This document shows, piece after piece, positions 18,787 to 26,816 of a stretch of DNA of 64,000 nt. The notes below the pieces were generated by a model. The model searched no databases and was not told where the DNA came from. It saw only the letters and a program-made list of their open reading frames with translations. The first letter of the stretch is position 1, and every line of letters begins with the position of its first letter. The translations under genes were made by a program, and so were the position numbers. Origin of the DNA: PFL42 sp963789825 (lineage in GTDB: Bacteria; Chloroflexota; Anaerolineae; Anaerolineales; E44-bin32); NCBI GenBank assembly GCA_963789825.1, contig CAWBME010000003.1:1-64000 (forward strand), read 5' to 3'.

Positions 18787-20974
18787 CTAGTCTTCCAGAA
18801 TCTCGAGCCGGGCGACGGCAGCCGAGAGGCGCTTCACGCCGACCTTGGCGAAGCTGACGGTGACGATCTCATCATCCTGTTCGAGGCGGGTCTCGAGCAC
18901 TACGCCCTCACCGAAGCTGGCGTGGGCCACGCGCTGCCCCACAGCGAACTGGGCCTGAAGCTGGAATGATGGACCAACCGGCGCATCCCAGCGTGTCTGG
19001 CGCAGGTAGACCGATTGCGCCTCGGTGCGGCCGTAGGGCAGGTCGCCGTGGATCCGGTCGGCCGGAAGGTCCGCCAGGAAGCGGGACGGCTCGCTGATCA
19101 TCGAGGCGCCGCCGACGCGGCGGCGGAAGGTGCGCACGAGGAACAGTCGGTCCATGGCGCGGGTGATGCCGACATAGAACAGGCGGCGTTCTTCGTCCAG
19201 TGCATCCTTCTCCTCAAGCGAGCGCTGGTGCGGCAGCAGCCCCTCTTCGAGCCCGACGATGAAGACCACCGGGAACTCCAGACCCTTGGCGGCGTGCAGC
19301 GTCAACAGGGTGGGCACGTCCTGCTCATCGCTCAAGTGTGTCCTGGTCGGAGACCAGGGCGACGGACTCCAGGAAGGCCGCCAGGTCGAGATCGGTGTAC
19401 TCGGCGGCAAGGCTGGACAGCTCTAGTACGTTGGCCCAGCGCTCGGCGCCCTCCTCCGTTCCATCCTCAAGGTAGCGGCGAAAGTCGATGTCGGCCAGGA
19501 TGGCCTCGATCAACTCCGAGACGGTCCCGGCCTGGCTCAGCACTCGCCAGCGCTGCAGGTTGCGGCCGAAGTCCCGCAGGGCGGCGCCGGCCTTGCCCGA
19601 CAGACCCGTCGGGAGATCGGCCAGTCCACTGCCGAGCTGGATCAGCAGCCGGGCCGGACTTTGTCCGCTGCCGGCGGCAGCCTCCAGCACGCCGGCGGTG
19701 GACTTCGCCCCCAGGCCGCGGCTGGGGGTGTTGAGCACGCGGAGCAGGCTCACCGCATCGTCCGGGTTGTGCACCAGGCGCAGATAGGCGATGACATCCT
19801 TCACTTCGCGGCGTCCGTAGAAGCGCTGCGCACCGACCAGCCGGTAGGGCAGGCCGGCGCGCAAGAACGCTTCCTCCAAGGAGCGGGATTGGGCGTTGGT
19901 GCGGTACATCACGGCGCATTCGCCGGGACGGGCGTGGTTGCCGGCGGTCAGCTCGGCGATGGTATCGACCACGTAGCGCGCCTCGTCGCTCTCGTCGTAC
20001 GCCTCGTAGATCCCCACTCGGTTGCCCTGCCCGCGATCGGTGAAGAGCCGCTTGGGCTGACGCCCGGGGGCGCGGTCGATGACGGCCATAGCAATGTCCA
20101 GCACGGTCTGCGTGGAGCGGTAGTTCTGTTCGAGCAGGATCACCTGCGCCTGGGGGTAGTCCTGGCTGAAGCGGCGGACGTTGCGGTAGTCGGCGCCGCG
20201 CCAGCGGTAGATCGACTGATCGGCGTCACCGACCGCGAACAGGTCGGACGTGTCCGAGACCAGCCAGCGAAGCAGCTCGTACTGCACGCCGTTCGTGTCC
20301 TGGAATTCATCGACCAGCAGATGGCGATGGCGCGCTCGGCTTCGTTCCCGGACATCGGGGTGTTCCCGCAGCAGACGGGCGGCCTGCGTGAGCAGGTCGT
20401 CAAAGTCGAGGGCGTTGTTGCTGCGCAGCGCGGCCTGGTAGCGGGCGAACACCTGACGGGCGATCGTCTGCAGATGACTGCCGGGTGCCATCGCCTCCGG
20501 TGCCAGCATCTCGTTCTTCGCCTGGGAGATCATGGCCTGGATCTTGGCCGGGGACGCCTGTTTCGGGTCATAGCCGAGATCCTTGATCGCCTGACGGATC
20601 AGCGTGTGCTGATCGTCATCGTCGAAGATCACGAAATCGCGGCTGACCTCCAGGTAGGTTGCCTCGCGGCGCAGCAGCCGGGCAGACCAGGCGTGGAAGG
20701 TCCCCAGGGTGGGTCGCGTCGACTCGGCCGTCGCCGGGAGCAGGGTCTCCAAGCGGGAGGCCATCGCGCGGGCAGCCTTGTTGGTGAACGTCACGGCCAG
20801 GATGTGTTCCGGCGCCACACCGCGGCTGCCGATCAGGAAGGCGATGCGATGCGTGAGCACGCGTGTCTTGCCGGAGCCTGGCCCGGCCAGCACCAGCACC
20901 GGGCCAAGCGGTGCAGTCACCGCGCTGCGCTGCGCCGGATTGAGTCCGGCGAGGGGATCCGCGGGGGACGTCAT
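18787..20974 (-). CDS. PcrA/UvrD-type DNA helicase (one frame break)
   Basis: Superfamily 1A 3'-5' helicase of about 728 residues for DNA repair and removal of proteins from DNA. Walker A AGPGSGKT is at residues 30-37; then FTNKAARAM (motif Ia), LLVDEFQDTN (II), GDADQSIYRWRGA (III), LEQNYRS (IV), TLHAAKGLEFPVVF (V) and EERRLFYVGITRA (VI). One extra base in 19334-19335 separates motif IV from V; the restored joint reads QDTLSDEQD. The C-terminal tail with AHASFGEGVV resembles the PcrA Tudor-like end that contacts RNA polymerase. Confidence 0.92.
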
Positions 20975-21014
20975 CGATCGCAGCCCAGGCAGGCTGGGAG
21001 GTCAGGCAAGCGCC

Positions 21015-22235
21015 TCACGCCGGACGGGGTCCGATATGCAGCACGCCGGCACCGGCAAGCAGGCCCGTGACGGCGTGGGCGGGGACATCCAGCACGCGGC
21101 TGTCGGCGAAGTAGGGGAAATCAAAGTGCACCGGATCGCCGGCCACCTTCCCCGGAATGGGCATCAGCCGGGCGGTCAGGGGCTTGTTGTGGCGCAGGGC
21201 GAGCGCTCCCAGATCCACCAGGATGGCCATCAGCGCATCGGGTGTGGTGTCGCCCGGAACGGGCAGAGTGTCCAGCCCAGTGCCGCACAGGGTGGAGAGC
21301 ACCAGCAAGTCTGCGAGGGTCAGATGTCCTTCGGCCGCGCGAGCGGCGAGGGTGGAGTCCTCCAGGACCGCCAGGAACAGGCCACAGAATCCGGTGCGCT
21401 TGAACTGGGCACGATCAAGGCAGTCGGCAAGAAACGCCGCCGCGGCAACCGTCCCGGCCAGGCCGACGGCCGACACACCCAGCAATTCGAGGGCCGTGCC
21501 GAGCGAACGGTGATGCTCCGGGTACGGCGCCAAGGAGAAGTCGATGCCGAGCCAGCGCGTCTCGTGCTCGGCGGCGATCGGCTGCATCAGGCGGGTGATG
21601 GCAGAGGCGTGGGCTTCGATCATGCCCACCAATCGACGCCGGGCGATCTCGGGGGATGACACCTCACGGAAGGCATCGACGGCCAGCTCGGCCGCCTCGG
21701 TCGCAATGCCCAGCGCGGCCGGTCCATTGTCGTGGTAGGCAGCGGGGAAGAACGGCGTGCCGGAGGGTACATTGGCCAGCGCCGCGAAGCGCAGGTTGGC
21801 GAAACCGTCCGAGGGCAGGCGCGAGTTGCGCTCGATGACCTCGGCGCAGGCCCGAGCGGCAGGCAGCGCCACGCCGATCTCCGCATGTGCGTACATGCCG
21901 CTGGTGAACACGTTCTCGGTGGCCGCCAGGATCTCCGGGATTGCGGCGAAGCCCCCCGGTTCCTCCGGCAAGGCCGGGCCGATCGCCACATAGTCGATGC
22001 CATGCACAAAGGCCTGCGCCTCAAGCTGGCGCGCGAATTCGGGGCGATCCGCCGGCGCCACCGGCCGTTCCATCTCGGCGGGCGGCGGGGTGGCCAGGCG
22101 CAGCGTCTGCACGGGATATCCGGCCTGCTCCAGCGCCAGACGAGCGGCGGCGAGACAGCGGCTGGTCTCCTCGAAGCGCCGCGGCTCCACCGGCCAGCCA
22201 GGGGCGACAAACGCGGTGATCGATCGGATGTTCAT
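21015..22235 (-). CDS. DUF711 (UPF0210) family protein
   Basis: Protein of 406 residues belonging to the DUF711 family of unassigned function. Recognisable wording includes FANLRFAALANVPSGTPFFPAAYH, LGIDFSLAPYPE, the CGTGLDTLPVPGDT segment and LTARLMPIPG near the end. The gene overlaps the upstream methyltransferase by four bases (ATGA), so the two are probably translated together. Its structure has been linked to a cation-binding fold in relatives, but no activity can be assigned from the sequence. Confidence 0.85.
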   Translation of the reverse strand: MNIRSITAFVAPGWPVEPRRFEETSRCLAAARLALEQAGYPVQTLRLATPPPAEMERPVAPADRPEFARQLEAQAFVHGIDYVAIGPALPEEPGGFAAIPEILAATENVFTSGMYAHAEIGVALPAARACAEVIERNSRLPSDGFANLRFAALANVPSGTPFFPAAYHDNGPAALGIATEAAELAVDAFREVSSPEIARRRLVGMIEAHASAITRLMQPIAAEHETRWLGIDFSLAPYPEHHRSLGTALELLGVSAVGLAGTVAAAAFLADCLDRAQFKRTGFCGLFLAVLEDSTLAARAAEGHLTLADLLVLSTLCGTGLDTLPVPGDTTPDALMAILVDLGALALRHNKPLTARLMPIPGKVAGDPVHFDFPYFADSRVLDVPAHAVTGLLAGAGVLHIGPRPA

Positions 22236-23005
22236 GCGCTACCTCGCTGGCGGGCGATCTCGAAAAGGATGACCGCAGCGGCGATGGCGGCATTGAGCGA
22301 CTCGGTACCGCCGCGCAACGGGATGTGGACCGTTCCCTGGCTGGCTGCACGCAGGGCCTCGCTTGCGCCAGCCGCCTCGCCTCCAATCACCAGCCCGGCC
22401 GGCAAGCGCCAGTCGACCTGGTGATAGACCGTTCCTTGGCGCGCCTCGGCCAGCCACAATGGCACGCCCTGTAGGCGTTGCAGGATCTCATCGGTGCCGA
22501 GGCTCAGGATCGGAAGGTGGAGATGAGCGCCCATGGCTGCCCGCACCACCTTGGGATTGTAGGGGTCAACCGTGCCCTCGCTGAGCAACAGCGCTTGCAC
22601 ACCGGCCGCGCGACAGGTGCGGATCAGTGTGCCGAGGTTTCCGGGATCCGCCATGCGATCGGCGACCACTGCCAGGGTGATCGGCGCCTGCAGCGTGGGC
22701 TCGGGAATGGGCAGCACCACCAGCAGGCCGGGGGGCGTATCGGTGGCCGACATCGCCGCCATCGCCGGCTCACTGACCGGCTCGGCGCTGGCCCCGGCTC
22801 GCTGAAGGCTGTTGACCAGACCCCGCCCGCGAGCGTCGAGATGCTCGGTGTAGAAGACCGCCCGCGCCGGGGTTCCCGCGGCCAGGACCTCGCGCGCCAT
22901 GCGCTCACCCTCGACCACATACGCCGCCTCGCCGGAGCGGCTGGAACGGCGCGTCTGCAGCGCCCGGACCCACTTCACGCGCGGATTGCTGGCCGATGTG
23001 ATCAT
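22232..23005 (-). CDS. SpoU/TrmH-family RNA 2'-O-methyltransferase
   Basis: SPOUT-class methyltransferase of 257 residues. The N-terminal substrate-binding part begins ITSASNPRVKWVRAL and YVVEGERMAREVL. The catalytic domain carries DPGNLGTLIRTCRAAG (motif 1, with the conserved Asn-Arg pair), VIGGEAAGAS (motif 2) and IPLRGGTESLNAAIAAAVILFE (motif 3), which build the knotted SAM site. It would methylate a ribose in rRNA or tRNA; the exact target is not predictable. It is flanked by ATGA overlaps on both sides, placing it in one operon with the macrodomain and DUF711 genes. Confidence 0.9.
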   Translation of the reverse strand: MITSASNPRVKWVRALQTRRSSRSGEAAYVVEGERMAREVLAAGTPARAVFYTEHLDARGRGLVNSLQRAGASAEPVSEPAMAAMSATDTPPGLLVVLPIPEPTLQAPITLAVVADRMADPGNLGTLIRTCRAAGVQALLLSEGTVDPYNPKVVRAAMGAHLHLPILSLGTDEILQRLQGVPLWLAEARQGTVYHQVDWRLPAGLVIGGEAAGASEALRAASQGTVHIPLRGGTESLNAAIAAAVILFEIARQRGSA

Positions 23006-23583
23006 AGATTGCCGCTCTCCTCCGGCCAGCGCTCTTGCCAGCAGGCATGGAAGGCCTGCAGCACGCGCGCATCGATCAAGACAAGGCGCACCAGCTGCAG
23101 ATGGGTGTCGGACATGGCGAGCAGGGTGGTCTCGGCCTGCTCGAGCAGGATCGGAGCTGCGCGCGAGGGTGGGAAGCCGAAGATCCCGGTGGAGATGGCC
23201 GGCAGGGCGAGGCTGGCCGCACCCAGACGGTCGCCGGTCTCCAGCGCGGTGCGCACCGCCGCCGCCAGCTTGCGTTCGTCCTCGGCATCTCCCCAGATCG
23301 GGCCGACGGCGTGAATCAGGAAGCGACAGGGGAGATCGCCGCCGCTGGTGACTGCCGGGTGTTCGTGGTCGATCGGGCCATTGTCCGCCAGCCAGCGGTC
23401 GCTCTGCTGCTGCACGACGGGTCCGCCCTTGCGGGCCAGGGCGCCGGCCACCCCGCCCCCGTGTTGCAGCCGATCGTTGGCCGCGTTGACGATGGCGTCC
23501 ACGGCCTCCTCACTGAGGTCCCCTTGGCGCAGTTCCAAGCGCTGTCCTGTAGGCAGTTCACGGTAGGCGATCAGGCCAGACAC
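23002..23583 (-). CDS. macrodomain protein (ADP-ribose binding/hydrolysis)
   Basis: Single macrodomain, 193 residues. Key motifs for ADP-ribose binding are visible: GDLSEEAVDAIVNAAN, then HGGGVAGALARKGG, and the phosphate loop ISTGIFGFP. These fit MacroD-like enzymes that remove ADP-ribose or O-acetyl-ADP-ribose. The GTG start at 23583 is chosen because GGAGTG lies just upstream and the domain begins within 20 residues. It is the first gene of a three-gene operon (macrodomain, SpoU methyltransferase, DUF711). Confidence 0.85.
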   Translation of the reverse strand: MSGLIAYRELPTGQRLELRQGDLSEEAVDAIVNAANDRLQHGGGVAGALARKGGPVVQQQSDRWLADNGPIDHEHPAVTSGGDLPCRFLIHAVGPIWGDAEDERKLAAAVRTALETGDRLGAASLALPAISTGIFGFPPSRAAPILLEQAETTLLAMSDTHLQLVRLVLIDARVLQAFHACWQERWPEESGNL

Positions 23584-24033
23584 GGGACACTCCAACCGAG
23601 ATCCAGGAGGCACGAGGATTGTATCAAGCTCGCTCCCCGGGCATGTGACACGGCCGATCCTCCCTTCGGAGGCGGGGTCTCGGTCGTACGAGCAGGCACC
23701 AAGGAAGATCTGGCGTCGTTTGTGGTCAGGCAGGATTGCACCCTGGCTCCAGTGCCGGAGCGTGGCCATGGCGTGGATGCCCGCACGTCGCAGCTGCATT
23801 CCAGGAGCCTCCGATCTGCGGGGGATGACCATGGGTATGGGCGGCGAGATGCGGGCGCGTCTGGTGGGGGAAGGCGGGACGGGAGTGATCGCGCCTCATT
23901 TCACCTTCCAAGGCAGGCGGCAACCCAAGCTGGCGACGATGCAGGCACTGTGGGTGGCGCGGCGTCAGGGCAGGGGTGTCCGCGAAGCCACCCCGCCGGG
24001 GCGGGGTGGCAAGAGAGATCGCGTTGGGCAGGC
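23584..24033. other. gene-free region with a decayed repeat copy
   Basis: No gene is supported. At about 23770-23845 the wording GTGGATGCCCGCACGTC followed by GCGGGGGATGACC resembles a single degenerate unit of the repeat family seen at 6.3 kb. It lies between the divergent-looking end of rplT and the macrodomain operon. Confidence 0.45.
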
Positions 24034-24381
24034 TCAGGGCTGGGCGGCCGAGACGACCGCGGCAAAGGCGGCCGGGTCACGCACGGCCAGATCGGCCAGC
24101 ATCTTGCGATTGATGCGGATGTCGGCCGCCTTCAGATCGTGGATCAGCCGACTGTAGGTCGTGCCGTGCAGCCGCGAGGCGGCGTTGATGCGGGCGATCC
24201 ACAGGCGGCGTAGGTCACGCTTGCGCGTGCGGCGGTCGCGGTAGGCGTACCACAAGCTCTTCATCATCGCCTCGTTGGCGCGACGGAAGAGCAGGTGGCG
24301 CGAGCCATACATACCGCTGGTCATGCGCAGGATCTTCTTGTGACGTCGGCGGGTGACGATACCGCCCTTTACTCGAGCCAC
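24034..24381 (-). CDS. rplT: 50S ribosomal protein L20
   Basis: Complete L20 of 115 residues: VKGGIVTRRRHKKILRMTSGMYG, FRRANEAMMKSLWYAYRDRRTRKRDLR and the conserved WIARINAASRLHG segment. It assembles early on 23S rRNA. It starts with GTG after GGAGAGAAG and is the last gene of the infC-rpmI-rplT operon, 114 bp after rpmI. In other bacteria L20 represses this operon through a leader structure; I saw no clear L20-binding copy in the gap. Confidence 0.95.
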   Translation of the reverse strand: MARVKGGIVTRRRHKKILRMTSGMYGSRHLLFRRANEAMMKSLWYAYRDRRTRKRDLRRLWIARINAASRLHGTTYSRLIHDLKAADIRINRKMLADLAVRDPAAFAAVVSAAQP

Positions 24382-24495
24382 GTTCTTCTCTCCTGCGGTC
24401 CCCTGAGCGCCGGCGGGAGGTGCTCCTGCCAGTTGGATGCGCTCAACGGCCGCGCCCGACGATCTCGGTGTCCCGGACGGGATTCCCGGCGGGGA

Positions 24496-24729
24496 CTACT
24501 TGCCCAGATTGGGAGCCAGGCGTGCCACGCGCTTCCTGAACGAGCGGCCCTTCACGGGGACCATCTCGCCCAGCAGCGCCTTGGTGCGGGCCGACTTGCG
24601 CCGTCGCAAGTGGCTCTTGCTGCCCTTGGTGCGCAGCAACTTGCCGCTGGCGGTGCGGCGGAAGCGCTTGGAGGTCGCCTTGTGCGTCTTGAGCTTGTAC
24701 TTGCTGGTCTTGTTGGCTTTCCGCGGCAC
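24496..24729 (-). CDS. rpmI: 50S ribosomal protein L35
   Basis: L35 of 77 residues, slightly longer than the usual ~65. The family wording is clear: KANKTSKYKLKTHKATSKRF, RRTASGKLLRTKGSKSHL and a basic C-terminus. It uses GTG with AGAAGGA upstream and sits between infC and rplT in the conserved order. Confidence 0.93.
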   Translation of the reverse strand: MPRKANKTSKYKLKTHKATSKRFRRTASGKLLRTKGSKSHLRRRKSARTKALLGEMVPVKGRSFRKRVARLAPNLGK

Positions 24730-24826
24730 GGTCCTTCTCCCTGCTCTTCTGGGTCACCTGCAGCCTCAGACGCCACCGCGGACCTTCGTCCGCGGCGCAC
24801 GGTGCATCGGCGGGACTTGCAGGCGG

Positions 24827-25348
24827 CTAGCTCTTTGGCTTTCCCGGCGCCAGCGTCATCAGCATGGTCCGGCCTTCCATCATGGGCGTCTGCTCGATGA
24901 TCGAAACGTCGGAAAGATCCGACGCAATATCCCTGAGATCCTCAAGCGCGATTTCCGGGAAGGTGATCTCGCGACCGCGGAAGCGGATGCGGACTTTGAC
25001 CTTCTTGCCCTCCGTCAACCAGCGACGCGCATTGCGGATCTTGAATCCGCGATGGTGATCGGAGGTCTTCGGGCGCAGGCGGATCTCTTTGATCTCGATC
25101 TTGGTCTGCGCCTTGCGGGCTTCGCGCTCCTTCTTGGCCTTCTCGTAAAGGAACTTGCCGTAGTCCAGCACCCGGCACACCGGGGGTGAGAGATTCGGGG
25201 CGACCTCTACCAGGTCAAGGTTGGCTTGCTGCGCCAGGCTGAGCGCTTCGCGCAGCGGGACCACCCCCAAGTTCTGACCGTCCGGACCGATCAGCCGAAC
25301 TTCACTGACCCGGATCTCCTCGTTGACACGGAACTCGGATGCGCTGAT
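24827..25348 (-). CDS. infC: translation initiation factor IF-3, probable AUC start
   Basis: IF-3 of 173 residues if started at ATC (25346-25348 on the minus strand). N-domain wording RVNEEIRVSEVRLIGPDGQNLGVV is followed by the linker-rich KKEREARKAQTKIEIKEIRLRP and the C-domain VKVRIRFRGREI. In this frame there is no ATG, GTG or TTG close upstream of the conserved ISASEFRVNEE start, but a GAGGAG ribosome site lies seven bases before the ATC. IF-3 genes in other bacteria use AUU or AUC to allow autoregulation, so this rare start fits the family. Confidence 0.88.
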   Translation of the reverse strand: MSASEFRVNEEIRVSEVRLIGPDGQNLGVVPLREALSLAQQANLDLVEVAPNLSPPVCRVLDYGKFLYEKAKKEREARKAQTKIEIKEIRLRPKTSDHHRGFKIRNARRWLTEGKKVKVRIRFRGREITFPEIALEDLRDIASDLSDVSIIEQTPMMEGRTMLMTLAPGKPKS

Positions 25349-25378
25349 CTTTCTCTCCTCTCGGACTCCGACACGGCG

Positions 25379-25406
25379 GGGCCGCTCATGAGGGCGTGAG
25401 CGGCCC
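25379..25406 (-). promoter_or_regulatory. leader hairpin upstream of infC
   Basis: A perfect 10-bp stem, GGGCCGCTCA (25379-25388) and TGAGCGGCCC (25397-25406), with an 8-base loop, about 30 bases upstream of the infC start. A TATCAT box on the minus strand (25420-25425) would place it right at the 5' end of the mRNA. It could stabilise or attenuate the operon transcript. Confidence 0.5.
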
Positions 25407-25442
25407 GAGATTACGCGAAATGATACCACGGGTGGAAGGGGA

Positions 25443-25842
25443 GCGTCAAACCGCGGGCTGGGCCCCAGGGCTGGCCCCTCCGGTCGGCGCCCAGCGGCTC
25501 GGGCCCAGATCTTGGGGGAAGGAGGTCCCAGCCCCGTAGATACGCAGCAGGGTGCTCGGTGGCGGGTCGGTGCCTGGGGCCCGATGCCGGCGGCAGACGA
25601 CTTGAGGCAGAGGCAGGCTCCCGAGGCTACCCGGGCCAAGGCGATGGGCGGCCACCGGCGGCGGCAGCCCGAGCCTGGCAGGCAGCCGCTTTGTGCGGGC
25701 TTCCAGGGGGCAGCCGGGGGCAACGCATGGCGCCTGCTCCAGATCTGCTTGCGGACTTCACGCGTCCTTCATCGCCCGCGGCTAACCTGCTCTCAGTCCG
25801 GAGCGGCGGTTGGCCGTGTCCAAGGGAGTCGAGGTGAGAACG
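25443..25842. other. gene-free region between infC and the secreted protein gene
   Basis: Very GC-rich, with open frames on both strands that have no family features. I see no gene, and no clear promoter apart from the infC leader at its left edge. Confidence 0.35.
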
Positions 25843-26454
25843 ATGATCAAGAAGCTGTTGTTCGCCGGTGCGATTGTGGCTGTGCTGAGCCTGATGGGCT
25901 ACGGCGTGTACGAGGCCGTCGGTGGAACCGGGACGGAGACCCATGCCGGAATCGAGGCCGGGCGCTATGCCGCAGCGGCCGGAGTGGACGAGCCCGCTGA
26001 AGGGCTGGGCCGGGGCCAGAGCCAGGGCCAGGGTGGTGGACGCCGGGCGACGGAGGCCCGGCCGGAGGGTGGACAGGCCGGCGGCGGGCGCCAGGGATTG
26101 GCGATCGATCCGGCCGAGCCCGACCGAGCCCAAGATCGGGCTGCCATGGTGCTTGCCGGAACCGTTGTGCAGCTCGACGGCAGCGAGCTGGTGCTGCAGA
26201 CGTCGGAAGGGGAACAGATCGCGGCGGGACTCGGCAAGCCCAGCTACTGGGAGAGCCTGGGGATCACGCTCCAGGCCGGAGACCCGGTGGAGATCACCGG
26301 CTTCTGGGAAGACGGCGAGTTCGAGGTCCTGACGTTGACCGCGACCGCCACCGCGCAGACGGCTGTGCTGCGCGATGAAAGCGGCCGGCCGCTCTGGGCG
26401 GGCGGCGGGCGCTGGGCGGCACCAGCCGCCGGCGGATCAAGCCAATCTTTCTAG
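25843..26454 (+). CDS. secreted/membrane-anchored OB-like hypothetical protein
   Basis: About 203 residues. An N-terminal hydrophobic helix (LLFAGAIVAVLSLMGYGVY) acts as signal or anchor. A Gly/Gln/Arg-rich low-complexity linker follows, then a small beta-rich domain (LAGTVVQLDGSELVLQTSEGE to PVEITGFWEDGEFEVLTLT) that resembles the nucleic-acid-free OB-like domains of DUF5666-type periplasmic proteins. The ATG at 25843 is preferred because the signal helix follows at once. It is 14 bp upstream of a DUF4405 gene, so both may form an extracytoplasmic redox or metal unit. Function unknown. Confidence 0.6.
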   Translation: MIKKLLFAGAIVAVLSLMGYGVYEAVGGTGTETHAGIEAGRYAAAAGVDEPAEGLGRGQSQGQGGGRRATEARPEGGQAGGGRQGLAIDPAEPDRAQDRAAMVLAGTVVQLDGSELVLQTSEGEQIAAGLGKPSYWESLGITLQAGDPVEITGFWEDGEFEVLTLTATATAQTAVLRDESGRPLWAGGGRWAAPAAGGSSQSF

Positions 26455-26468
26455 GGTGAGGGGAAACG

Positions 26469-26816
26469 ATGTCACTCAAGCCGAAATGGAATCTGCTTCT
26501 GAACAGTGTGATCGCCGTGGGGTTTGTCGTCACGGCGCTGACCGGGCTCGTCTTCTTCTTCGGGCTCGCCGGCGCGGGCTTCCAGGGCGGCCGGGTGGCC
26601 TCGCAGTCCTGGCTGCTGGCGCGCGATGCCTGGCGCAGCCTGCATGACTGGTTTGGCCTGGCGATGATCGCCGGGGTGACCGTGCACGTGATCGTGCACT
26701 GGAAATGGATCGTGGCGGCGGTCAAGCGCAATGTGCTGGGTGCCGTGCGTGGCGGGCGGGAGAAGGCCGCTCGCCCGGCTCAGCCTGCGGCGCCAGGGGT
26801 GCCATCGGCGCGCTGA
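26469..26816 (+). CDS. DUF4405-like cytochrome-type membrane protein
   Basis: 115 residues with two to three membrane helices. The second half carries LHDWFGLAMIAGVTVHVIVHWKWI, where the three histidines on membrane helices are the usual DUF4405 pattern and resemble b-type haem ligands. It follows the secreted protein gene by 14 bp with a GGTGAGGGG ribosome site. Its 3' end overlaps the end of the convergent polymerase gene by about 37 bp. Electron-transfer partner role is an inference. Confidence 0.7.
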   Translation: MSLKPKWNLLLNSVIAVGFVVTALTGLVFFFGLAGAGFQGGRVASQSWLLARDAWRSLHDWFGLAMIAGVTVHVIVHWKWIVAAVKRNVLGAVRGGREKAARPAQPAAPGVPSAR

